Below are positions 1 to 5,600 of a stretch of 5,600 nucleotides of DNA, one piece after another. Positions within the stretch are counted from its first letter, which is position 1, and each line of letters opens with the position of its first letter. Location: positions 1-5,600 of the forward strand of contig DNHM01000154.1 of assembly GCA_003485885.1 (NCBI GenBank). The letters are read 5' to 3'. The position numbers and the translations under genes are program-made. The notes beneath the pieces are model-generated. The model made no database searches and was not told where the DNA came from. It saw only the letters and a program-made list of their open reading frames with translations. This DNA comes from Acidimicrobiaceae bacterium (GTDB lineage Bacteria; Actinomycetota; Acidimicrobiia; Acidimicrobiales; UBA10347).

Positions 1-2078
1 GGTTGGCCGGTGAATTTCACGAGCGTGGTATCTCGTTTACCTTTCGGTGCAGGTAAATCGGCCAGGCCGAGAAGACGTTCGGCCGGTTTCAACCCAAGAC
101 CGGCGAGGCGAGGGATACGGCTAGCAAACACCGCCATCTCTTCGAAGCGACTCATCAGGTGATGGCTCAGCGGCCGACGGTTACGGGTGTGATAGTCGTC
201 GAAGAACCGCGACTTCAGCTCAGGGACATTGACCTCGACCGGGCACCGACCCGAGCAGGCCGAACACGACAGGCACTCATGCAGATTCGCCGCCAGCGAA
301 TCCTCAAAGCCTGGATCACCGCCCTTGTCGCTGAGCCACGAACGGAGTAGATCGACACGGCCACGGGGTGACAGGGCAGGGTCACCGGTTGCCTTGTACG
401 ACGGACACATCACTTCGTCAGCCGAGTAGTGGTGGCAAAGTCCATTGCCGTTGCAAGCAAAGGCGGAGTCGTACTCTCGGCGCACGGTCAGCGTCACCCG
501 AGCGTCGAGTTCGCCTCGCATCGCCGGGTCATCGACATCGAGCAGCGGCGAAGTCGCGTCAAGCGGCCGGTACAACTTGCCTGGATTGAAGATGTCTCGC
601 GGGTCGAAAGCACTCTTGACCCGACGCATGAGCATCACAGTCTCAGGTGGCAGGACCTGGTCGATATGTGCGCCTCGGAACCCACGACCGTGTTCGCCCC
701 ATACCAACCCACCGTGTTTGGCCACCAGGTCGATGACTTTCTGGGTGACCTCTGCCACGAGTTCTCGCTGCCCAGGGTCGGTCAGGTCAAGTGCTGGTCG
801 CACGTGTACACAACCAACGTCGGCGTGGCCAAACATGCCGTACATCAGTCCGGCGTCGTCGAGGGTCTTACGGAAGCCAGCAATGAACGATGGCATCTCT
901 GCGACCGGCACCGCACAGTCTTCGACAAAGGCAGTCGGGCGAGCAGACAGCTCGGGGCCACCCACCGAGACCTTGGCCAGCAGGCCGACGGCATCGGCTC
1001 GCACCTTCCAAATCGCTGACTGCTCGGCTGCGCCTTCAATCTCCCGCCGAGCGATGCTGCGTCCGGTGGCTTCGATTGTCGCCATGATCCCCTCGACGTC
1101 CTCGGCCGCCTCGCCGGTGTACTCCAGCAATAAGACTGCGCCATGGTGATCACCGATTGCAGCGCCAAGCGCTGGCCAAGCAGGTGATGATCGGCCACGC
1201 TCGAGTGTTGTCTCATCGAATGATTCGATCGCAATCGGCCCGGTCTCTCGCAACACAACGGCATCCTCGAGCGCATCGCCGAAGGTGTCGTAGCTGGCAA
1301 CAACGAGCCGGGTCAGCTCGGGAATCGGGCTCAAACTGATCGTGGCCTCAACCAGAATGCCGAGCGTCCCCTCTGCTCCACAGACGAGTGCGATTGGGTT
1401 CACTCTGCCATCGACGCGCAGGCGGTCTAGGCCGTACCCGCTGAAGCCGCGAGCCAATTCCGGCAGGCCAAGGTTCGCAGCTTCAGGGATCGTCATGTCC
1501 AGCAGAGCCCGCCACAGCTGTCCCCCACGACCTGGTTCATTGGCCCGACGTTCGGCTTCATCTTCGGTCACCGGTTCGGCGATCCATTCGGTGCCGTCGT
1601 CGAGCAGCATCACGAGCCGTTCAACATGGCGGTGTGCTCGTCCGTAGACAAGTGAACCCTTGCCGGCTGCATCGGTCGAGATCATGCCACCGACGGTCGC
1701 CCGGTTCAGAGTCGATGTGTGTGGTGGCCAGAAAAGACCATGTGATGCCAATTCGGCGTTCAGCTCAGCGGTCACCATGCCAGGTTGGACAACCGCGGTC
1801 ATTGCTTCGACGTCGACGTGCACCAGACGATTCATGTTGCGCTTGAGGTCGACCGTTGTGGCCTCTGTCAGGCTCTGGCCGTTCGTGCCGGTACCCCCGC
1901 CACGAGCAACTATGGCCTTCGGTTCGGCCAACAAGAAGTTCGCTCGTAGCGATGCTGCTATCTGTGCAGCATCGTCAGGCAGTCCCACGCGATCGGGTGT
2001 GAGTTGATAGATCGAGTTGTCCGTCGCGTACACCGTGCGAGTTACTCGATCGGTATGCCACTCGATCTCTTGCTGCAT
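1..2078 (-). CDS. FAD-linked and Fe-S dehydrogenase, YdiJ / D-2-hydroxyglutarate dehydrogenase type (partial, C-terminus beyond left edge)
   Basis: The minus frame is open without a stop from an ATG at 2078-2076 to the left edge, giving 692 visible residues. The N-terminal half is an FAD-binding PCMH / GlcD-type oxidase: ATDNSIYQ near residues 18-25, the flavin pyrophosphate loop [12 protein letters not shown] at 59-70, a [14 protein letters not shown] block near 118-131 and [12 protein letters not shown] at 233-244. [10 protein letters not shown] (416-425), GEHGRG (461-466) and FNPGKL (497-502) are the usual substrate/metal and closing motifs of this oxidase fold. A ferredoxin-like part follows with Cys542, Cys548, Cys558-Pro and a CX2CX2CX3CP motif (Cys602, 605, 608, 612); I cannot tell whether one or two clusters are bound. 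Fused proteins of this type run to about 950-1000 residues, so some 250-300 are outside the window. Family members oxidise D-2-hydroxy acids (D-2-hydroxyglutarate or D-lactate). The divergent HOT gene, which makes D-2-hydroxyglutarate, favours that substrate, but a Dld-II-like D-lactate dehydrogenase is possible. Confidence 0.9.
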   Translation of the reverse strand, partial: MQQEIEWHTDRVTRTVYATDNSIYQLTPDRVGLPDDAAQIAASLRANFLLAEPKAIVARGGGTGTNGQSLTEATTVDLKRNMNRLVHVDVEAMTAVVQPGMVTAELNAELASHGLFWPPHTSTLNRATVGGMISTDAAGKGSLVYGRAHRHVERLVMLLDDGTEWIAEPVTEDEAERRANEPGRGGQLWRALLDMTIPEAANLGLPELARGFSGYGLDRLRVDGRVNPIALVCGAEGTLGILVEATISLSPIPELTRLVVASYDTFGDALEDAVVLRETGPIAIESFDETTLERGRSSPAWPALGAAIGDHHGAVLLLEYTGEAAEDVEGIMATIEATGRSIARREIEGAAEQSAIWKVRADAVGLLAKVSVGGPELSARPTAFVEDCAVPVAEMPSFIAGFRKTLDDAGLMYGMFGHADVGCVHVRPALDLTDPGQRELVAEVTQKVIDLVAKHGGLVWGEHGRGFRGAHIDQVLPPETVMLMRRVKSAFDPRDIFNPGKLYRPLDATSPLLDVDDPAMRGELDARVTLTVRREYDSAFACNGNGLCHHYSADEVMCPSYKATGDPALSPRGRVDLLRSWLSDKGGDPGFEDSLAANLHECLSCSACSGRCPVEVNVPELKSRFFDDYHTRNRRPLSHHLMSRFEEMAVFASRIPRLAGLGLKPAERLLGLADLPAPKGKRDTTLVKFTGQ

Positions 2079-2088
2079 TCGGGAAGCG

Positions 2089-2095
2089 CCTTTCC
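2089..2095 (-). promoter_or_regulatory. Ribosome binding site of the YdiJ-type dehydrogenase
   Basis: On the minus strand GGAAAGG lies 10 bases before the ATG at 2078-2076. The ATG followed by QQEIEW puts the ATDNSIYQ motif at the distance from the N-terminus expected for the family, which supports this start. Confidence 0.5.
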
Positions 2096-2111
2096 ACGCA
2101 GCGGACTCACA

Positions 2112-2117
2112 ATTCTA
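2112..2117 (-). promoter_or_regulatory. Candidate -10 element for the YdiJ-type dehydrogenase
   Basis: The minus strand reads TAGAAT, five of six matches to TATAAT, about 33 bases before the start codon; this would give a leader of roughly 27 bases. No good -35 box is found 16-18 bases upstream, so this is a weak prediction made by eye. Confidence 0.3.
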
Positions 2118-2119
2118 CG

Positions 2120-2146
2120 TTGCCAGGTCGCGACACGAAGTAACTT
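2120..2146 (+). promoter_or_regulatory. Candidate promoter for HOT
   Basis: TTGCCA (2120-2125, five of six matches to TTGACA) is followed after a short 15-base spacer by TAACTT (2141-2146), a poor -10 match. The pair overlaps the palindromes described for this gap, as an operator-controlled promoter might. The short spacer and weak -10 keep the confidence low. Confidence 0.22.
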
Positions 2147-2184
2147 GTTCACATCGTGCCCGCCGATTGCGCTGGCCATCATCC

Positions 2185-2190
2185 GGGGGA
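2185..2190 (+). promoter_or_regulatory. Ribosome binding site that fixes the HOT start
   Basis: GGGGGA lies 6 bases before the ATG at 2197. The same reading frame is open upstream to an ATG at 2017, but that extension would overlap the start of the opposite gene and adds residues with no counterpart in HOT proteins. The site therefore decides for the 2197 start. Confidence 0.6.
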
Positions 2191-2196
2191 ACCGAC

Positions 2197-3504
2197 ATGC
2201 TCTGTAGCTACTACGACGTCGCACTTGAGTCTGGCGACGACGCATTCAGCATCGACGCGTCGAACATCACGTTTGGCCCTGGGTGCTTGCGAGAAGCTGG
2301 CGACATTGCCAAGAACCTTGGCATCAAACGGATCGCTGTCTTTACCGATGATGCGCTCGTTGGCACCGAACATGTCGCCACTGTGTTGGCCTCGCTCAAT
2401 GCTGCGGGGATCGATGTCGCTCTCTATGACAATGTCCGGGTCGAACCGACCGACGAATCTTTCAAGGCTGGCGTCAAGTTCGCCAATGATGCCGATGTCG
2501 ACGGGTTCATCTCGGTGGGTGGTGGTTCGGTCATCGACACCGCCAAGGCCGCCAATCTGTACTCCACCTATCCCGCCGAGTTCCTGGACTACGTAAATGC
2601 ACCCATCGGCGGCGGCATTGCTGTACCCGGAACGCTCAAACCGCACATTGCCTGCCCGACGACCAGCGGCACCGGAAGCGAGTGCACCGGTATTGCCGTG
2701 TTCGACCTTCTCGAGATGAAAGCCAAGACCGGCATTGCCTCAAAAATGCTGCGACCGACGCGGGCACTCATAGACCCGAACGTGACCTCGACCTTGCCAG
2801 CCAACGTTGTTGCCGCGAGCGCTTTCGATGTCCTGAGTCATGCACTTGAGTCCTACACCGCACGGCCATATACCCAGCGCCCAGCGCCCGCCACGCCGTT
2901 CATGCGCCCCTCAAGCCAGGGCGCTAACCCGTGGAGTGATCTTGGTTGTGGCGAAGCACTTCGCCTGATCGGCTTGTTCCTTGAGCGGGGCGTGCACGAT
3001 GCCACCGACACCGAAGCTCGCCACCAACTCATGTGGGCATCGACCCTGGCTGGCATTGCGTTCGGCAATGCTGGGTGCCATGCCCCCCACGGCATGTCGT
3101 ACTCAGTGGCGGGTCTCGTCAAGGACTTCTGTCCACACGGTTATCCGCAAGGCGAACCCATGGTCCCCCACGGCATGTCGGTCATGGTCAACTCGCCATC
3201 GGTGTTCCGCCATACGTCGGCAGGAAACCCTGAGCGACATCTCGATGGCGCGCGTTGGCTTGGCGTCGACACCACCGACCTCGGTCCAGCCGAAGCAGGT
3301 CGTGCGCTTGGCGATCGACTCGTTGAACTGATGAAGGCAACGAACATGCCAAACGGCCTGATCGGTGTTGGTTACGAAGCCGCCGACGTACCAGCTCTCG
3401 TCGAAGGATCGCTTCCCCAGCGCCGCCTGCTCGACAACGCCCCAATCGAAATCGACCGCGAGGTGCTCACCGCTCTGTACGAAGGCGCCCTCAGCTACTG
3501 GTAG
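2197..3504 (+). CDS. Hydroxyacid-oxoacid transhydrogenase (ADHFE1-like iron-containing alcohol dehydrogenase)
   Basis: The 435-residue protein belongs to the group III (iron) alcohol dehydrogenases and closely resembles mammalian ADHFE1/HOT through its length. HOT converts 4-hydroxybutyrate plus 2-oxoglutarate to succinate semialdehyde plus D-2-hydroxyglutarate with a tightly held nicotinamide cofactor. HOT hallmarks are [13 protein letters not shown] (77-89), [10 protein letters not shown] (129-138), the [14 protein letters not shown] insert (235-248) and [14 protein letters not shown] (297-310). The Rossmann loop [11 protein letters not shown] (107-117) and PTTSGTGSE (154-162) bind the cofactor. 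By alignment from memory with FucO, the metal ligands are Asp211, His215, His295 and His325. No mitochondrial-type leader is present. The gene is divergent from a dehydrogenase of the type that consumes D-2-hydroxyglutarate and lies 101 bp upstream of a haloalkane dehalogenase on the same strand. A relaxed substrate range within the family remains possible; family assignment is very secure. Confidence 0.93.
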   Translation: MLCSYYDVALESGDDAFSIDASNITFGPGCLREAGDIAKNLGIKRIAVFTDDALVGTEHVATVLASLNAAGIDVALYDNVRVEPTDESFKAGVKFANDADVDGFISVGGGSVIDTAKAANLYSTYPAEFLDYVNAPIGGGIAVPGTLKPHIACPTTSGTGSECTGIAVFDLLEMKAKTGIASKMLRPTRALIDPNVTSTLPANVVAASAFDVLSHALESYTARPYTQRPAPATPFMRPSSQGANPWSDLGCGEALRLIGLFLERGVHDATDTEARHQLMWASTLAGIAFGNAGCHAPHGMSYSVAGLVKDFCPHGYPQGEPMVPHGMSVMVNSPSVFRHTSAGNPERHLDGARWLGVDTTDLGPAEAGRALGDRLVELMKATNMPNGLIGVGYEAADVPALVEGSLPQRRLLDNAPIEIDREVLTALYEGALSYW

Positions 3505-3605
3505 CAGTTGGGCTCAGCACGACCACAGCGGTCTGCCTCGGCCGGCCGCGAGTGCGATGGTAGAGAAGAACACCCGGGCCGTCATGCCCACCCGCAAGCC
3601 GAACA
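3505..3605 (+). other. Intergenic gap between HOT and the haloalkane dehalogenase
   Basis: This 101-bp gap holds no gene that I can support. An imperfect GC-rich inverted repeat at 3537-3552 has no following T-tract, so it is not a convincing terminator, and no promoter with both boxes in good order can be seen. The two flanking genes may share a transcript or the second may have its own start; the sequence does not decide. Confidence 0.4.
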
Positions 3606-4589
3606 TTGGAGATACCCGCGGACGTACAACGAACGCCCGACGAACGGTTTGTTGACCTCGCGGACTGGCCATACCAGCCGAGCTACGCGACAGTCACCGC
3701 ATCGGACATCGACATTCCGCTCCGACTTGCCTATGTCGACGTGGGGCCTGAGACAGGACGCTCGGTGCTGCTGCTCCACGGCGAGCCGACCTGGGGGTAT
3801 CTGTACCGTAAAATGATCCCCGGCCTCGTCGAAGCGGGCTGCCGGGTAATTGTCCCCGACCTCATCGGCTTCGGTCGCTCAGACAAACCAACACAGAAGA
3901 GCGACTACACCTACGCCCGACATATCGACTGGGTCTCGTCGCTGGTCGAACAGCTCGACCTTCAGGACACGGTGTTGTTCGGCCAGGACTGGGGCAGCCT
4001 CATCGGCATGGCAGTCGTCGCCCGTTATCCGGAACGCTTTGCGGCGGTGATGATCGGGAATGGCGGGCTCCCCGACCCCGAACATCGGGACCAGATGATG
4101 GCAGCGCAACAGACATCGCCCGATCCTGGAGCATTCCTGCGGTGGCAACAGCACGCAGGCCAACTTGATTCGATGAACGTCTCAGAAACGCTGCGCAATG
4201 GGCTCGCTGACATCCCCGGAGCTGCAATCAAGCTGACCGACGCCGAAGCCGCTGCCTACGACGCACCGTTCCCCGACCGCACCTACCAGGCTGGCCCTCT
4301 CATCTTTCCTGCGCTGGCGTCGCCCCATGGCGACGAAGGCTCGCCGTTCATCCAGTTTGCTCAGGCATGGAGAGTGCTGGAGACGTGGCAAAAGCCGTTC
4401 TTGTGCCGCTTCGGAGCGATCGACCCCATTCTGGGCTACTTCGACCACCACCTCATCGAGCGCATCCCGGGCAGCACCGGCCAGCCTCACCAACGTTTCG
4501 CGACCGGAGGCCACTTCATCCAAGAGCAGGAACCAGATGCCCTCGTGGACGGAATCCTGCACCTTGTTCACCAAACCCAGCCTGGTTGA
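3606..4589 (+). CDS. Haloalkane dehalogenase, HLD-I subfamily (DhlA-like)
   Basis: The 327-residue alpha/beta hydrolase should replace a halogen on a primary or secondary haloalkane by hydroxyl, giving an alcohol, halide and a proton in the cytoplasm. The N-terminus (RTPDERF, 9-15) matches the DhlA N-terminal pattern. HGEPTW (58-63) supplies the oxyanion region; QDWG (127-130) holds the nucleophile Asp128 and the first halide-binding Trp129; Trp180 in the cap fits the second halide-binding tryptophan; Asp273 is the catalytic acid and His303 in GGHFIQE the base. These five correspond to DhlA Asp124, Trp125, Trp175, Asp260 and His289 with steadily growing offsets, as expected for small insertions, and the Asp-His-Asp plus Trp-Trp set is typical of HLD-I. 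The cap has the family motif EAAAYDAPFPDRTYQAG (214-230). The start is TTG: no ATG or GTG lies between the in-frame TAG at 3561-3563 and the conserved N-terminus. No clear Shine-Dalgarno precedes it. DhlA is 310 residues, so the gene is full length. Natural substrate unknown. Confidence 0.92.
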   Translation: MEIPADVQRTPDERFVDLADWPYQPSYATVTASDIDIPLRLAYVDVGPETGRSVLLLHGEPTWGYLYRKMIPGLVEAGCRVIVPDLIGFGRSDKPTQKSDYTYARHIDWVSSLVEQLDLQDTVLFGQDWGSLIGMAVVARYPERFAAVMIGNGGLPDPEHRDQMMAAQQTSPDPGAFLRWQQHAGQLDSMNVSETLRNGLADIPGAAIKLTDAEAAAYDAPFPDRTYQAGPLIFPALASPHGDEGSPFIQFAQAWRVLETWQKPFLCRFGAIDPILGYFDHHLIERIPGSTGQPHQRFATGGHFIQEQEPDALVDGILHLVHQTQPG

Positions 4590-4610
4590 ACTCGGTTGAG
4601 CCCGGTTGAG
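4581..4610 (+). repeat. Three tandem copies of a 10-bp unit across the dehalogenase stop codon
   Basis: The units CCTGGTTGAA, CTCGGTTGAG and CCCGGTTGAG stand head to tail with exact 10-bp spacing and share GGTTGA. The first TGA (4587-4589) is the dehalogenase stop. Because the period is not a multiple of three, TGA at 4597 and 4607 fall in the other two plus-strand frames, so all three frames are closed. An 8-bp palindrome GAGCGCTC (4608-4615) follows directly. Confidence 0.75.
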
Positions 4611-4805
4611 CGCTCTTCGCCCGACCGTGGCTTCATAGCAGCGCGCAGCGACCACGTAGCGTGGACGACTGGGAGGGCGGCGGAGTGGATGCGGCAGCAC
4701 CACCCTCGACAGAGGCGCTCGACGAGTTCCTACCGAGTGTCTGTGCTCCACTCGCTCGGTCGAACGAGTATGGCGACAAACCGGTCAATTGTCCGTGCGA
4801 CTCGG
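4590..4805. other. Convergent intergenic region with no supported gene
   Basis: This stretch lies between the end of the dehalogenase and the end of the YdeI-like reading frame on the opposite strand. It holds the rest of the 10-bp repeat, a small hairpin CCACG-TAG-CGTGG (4652-4664) and an inverted repeat ACTCG...CGAGT (4750-4769). None has a T-tract that would mark an intrinsic terminator. The minus strand stays open in the original YdeI frame to 4633, but the amino acids there do not resemble the family and are probably read out of frame. Confidence 0.45.
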
Positions 4806-5247
4806 CTACTCGCCCTCGAGCGCGACAAGTACACCGGACAGGCGCTTCGCCCGCGTCTCTTCTCGTTTGGCCGAATACAACGGGTAGAGCACCGTTCTTC
4901 TTTGCGACGTCGACCGCTCGAAGTCCAGCGTCGGACATGAGCCCCAACTCGGTGAGCTCGGCGATGTGCTGCTTGTTGATCTTCGACCACACGCTCTTTG
5001 GTTTCCGCGGTGTGAAGATCTGCTTGTAGCGCTCGTCGTCGATCGACTTGGCCTTGCTGTCGATCCAGCCGAAACACAGCGCTTCTCGCACAGCTTCTTC
5101 CCAGGTCAGGCGACGGCTACCCGTCGACGCTCGGTAGTAGATCAGCCACACGCCGTCGCTGGTGGTGTGGTTCTTCTGCAGCCAGGAGCGCCATCCAGTG
5201 GGCGTTTTGGGATGGATTTCATGGAGCTCGGAGTCGAACGAAGACAT
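4806..5247 (-). pseudogene. YdeI/OmpD-associated family protein, internally deleted and frameshifted
   Basis: The minus strand starts at ATG 5247-5245. The first roughly 120 residues are typical of the YdeI/OmpD-associated family, whose function is poorly known: TSDGVWL, SRRLTWEEAVREALCFGWID, the basic block FTPRKPKSVWSKINKQH and a GLRAVDVAKKNG helix. Family proteins then continue for about 50 residues (PDDL region) before a C-terminal AKRxETRAKR helix. Here that helix follows at once but in another frame: from about 4898 down to the TAG at 4808-4806 the shifted frame reads RRTVLYPLYSAKREETRAKR, then LSGVLVALEGE and stop. The two frames cross near 4891-4905, in an AAGAAG-rich stretch. The remnant is 442 bp (about 147 codons, not a multiple of three) against the usual 190-200 residues. 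Read without the shift, the original frame runs to 4633 as a 204-residue product with an unrelated tail. The start lies 2 bp after the upstream stop, so the gene was probably co-translated with the phosphatase. A truncated but expressed protein cannot be excluded. Confidence 0.72.
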
Positions 5248-5249
5248 TC

Positions 5250-5600
5250 TCAGTTCAGCCCTCTATCAATTGCTCGAATCCGCTGTGCCAGCACCTCGTC
5301 GGTAGCGAACAGCACCCCTCGATGGTTCATGTAGCTGGAGTCCGCCCGATTCAGGTCGAGAGGGCCTCCGTGTATGTCGGTGGCGACGGCGCCAACTTCA
5401 TAAAACAGACACGCGGTGGCGGCGAAGTCCCACAAGCTGCTGCCGCCGCCGTTGTTGGGTCTGGGGTACTTGACGTAGCAGGCGGGCGGGTTGGCCAGCA
5501 CTCCGCAAGCGTTCATCACTGCACCACTGGTCGGGTGGAACCGCAGTCCGGCCAGGCCCATGTCTCGTGCGATCTGGCCCAGTGCATCGACGACAACATC
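5250..5600 (-). CDS. Inositol monophosphatase family protein (possibly CysQ-like), C-terminal part
   Basis: The minus frame is open from the right edge to TGA at 5252-5250, giving 116 visible residues; the start and the first metal-binding motif lie outside. The [13 protein letters not shown] segment (Asp at visible residue 58) is the conserved C-terminal WDxAA motif of the inositol monophosphatase / bisphosphate nucleotidase superfamily, in which this aspartate binds catalytic magnesium. It is followed by [16 protein letters not shown] and [11 protein letters not shown], which fit the C-terminal strand and substrate-side loop. Family members hydrolyse sugar phosphates or 3'-phosphoadenosine nucleotides in the cytoplasm; the visible part does not distinguish these. 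The internal ATG at 5561 is unlikely to be the start because the open frame and family-like sequence continue upstream of it. The YdeI-like gene begins 2 bp downstream, which suggests one operon. Confidence 0.82.
   Translation of the reverse strand, partial: DVVVDALGQIARDMGLAGLRFHPTSGAVMNACGVLANPPACYVKYPRPNNGGGSSLWDFAATACLFYEVGAVATDIHGGPLDLNRADSSYMNHRGVLFATDEVLAQRIRAIDRGLN

Larger units (their letters stand above)
2079..2196. promoter_or_regulatory. Divergent intergenic control region between the YdiJ-type dehydrogenase and HOT
   Basis: This 118-bp gap is the only non-coding space between two divergent start codons, so promoters for both genes should lie here. It holds a perfect 8-bp palindrome GTCGCGAC (2127-2134), a short inverted repeat AAGT-A-ACTT (2138-2146) and an imperfect one GTAAC-TTG-TTCAC (2140-2152). 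These are candidate operator sequences at the centre of the gap. A shared regulator acting on both genes is an inference; no regulator gene is present in the window. Confidence 0.5.

Noticed and set aside
429..1149. Long plus-strand reading frames of 196 and 234 codons
   Set aside because: They lie antisense inside the YdiJ-type dehydrogenase, which shows many conserved motifs; the plus-strand products are Arg/Ser/Pro-rich and resemble no family.
845..1303. Minus-strand reading frame of 152 codons
   Set aside because: It is in a different frame from the dehydrogenase over the same bases and has low-complexity composition typical of out-of-frame GC-rich DNA.
2017..2196. N-terminal extension of HOT to an upstream ATG
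   Set aside because: It would overlap the start of the opposite gene, has no homologous counterpart in HOT proteins, and a good ribosome binding site precedes the ATG at 2197.
2179..2646. Minus-strand reading frame of 155 codons opposite HOT
   Set aside because: It is antisense to well-conserved HOT sequence and has no recognisable motif.
3537..3552. GC-rich inverted repeat after HOT considered as a terminator
   Set aside because: The stem is imperfect with almost no loop and there is no T-tract behind it.
4652..4664. CCACG-TAG-CGTGG hairpin considered as a terminator between convergent genes
   Set aside because: The stem is only 5 bp and no T-tract follows on either strand.
4182..4751. 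Minus-strand reading frame of 189 codons spanning the end of the dehalogenase
   Set aside because: Most of it is antisense to the dehalogenase, and the remainder lies in the convergent gap; the composition is Arg-rich with no family resemblance.
4730..5077. Minus-strand reading frame of 115 codons over the YdeI-like gene
   Set aside because: It is the third frame, matching neither the N-terminal nor the C-terminal YdeI-like segment.

Overview
The window is GC-rich (about 60% by eye), densely coding bacterial DNA with strong C/G preference at third codon positions. It has no rRNA, tRNA, CRISPR array, transposase or phage gene. The mix of genes and the codon style suggest a free-living aerobic actinobacterium, perhaps an Acidimicrobiia/Ilumatobacter-like lineage. 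That placement is a low-confidence inference from style, not from a marker gene.

Layout. Positions 1-2078 (minus strand) hold the first 692 residues of a large flavin plus iron-sulfur dehydrogenase of the YdiJ / D-2-hydroxyglutarate dehydrogenase type, whose C-terminus lies beyond the left edge. A 118-bp divergent control region (2079-2196) separates it from a plus-strand gene (2197-3504) for a hydroxyacid-oxoacid transhydrogenase (HOT, the ADHFE1-type iron alcohol dehydrogenase). About 100 bp further on, 3606-4589 (plus) encodes a haloalkane dehalogenase of the HLD-I (DhlA-like) subfamily with all five catalytic residues present. Its stop codon lies inside a three-copy 10-bp repeat. On the minus strand, facing these genes, are the 3' end of an inositol-monophosphatase-family gene (5250-5600, cut by the right edge) and, 2 bp after it, a YdeI/OmpD-associated family gene (4806-5247). 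The latter appears to be a pseudogene: an internal segment of roughly 45-50 codons is missing and the C-terminal motif continues in another frame.

How the genes may work together. HOT transfers hydride from 4-hydroxybutyrate to 2-oxoglutarate, giving succinate semialdehyde and D-2-hydroxyglutarate. The divergent flavoprotein belongs to the family that oxidises D-2-hydroxyglutarate back to 2-oxoglutarate. Together they would form a closed cofactor-free shuttle that oxidises 4-hydroxybutyrate and passes electrons to an acceptor through FAD and Fe-S. The dehalogenase, which makes alcohols from terminal haloalkanes, could feed hydroxy-compounds into this shuttle. The HOT/D2HGDH pairing rests on clear family recognition. 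The link to the dehalogenase is speculation from position.
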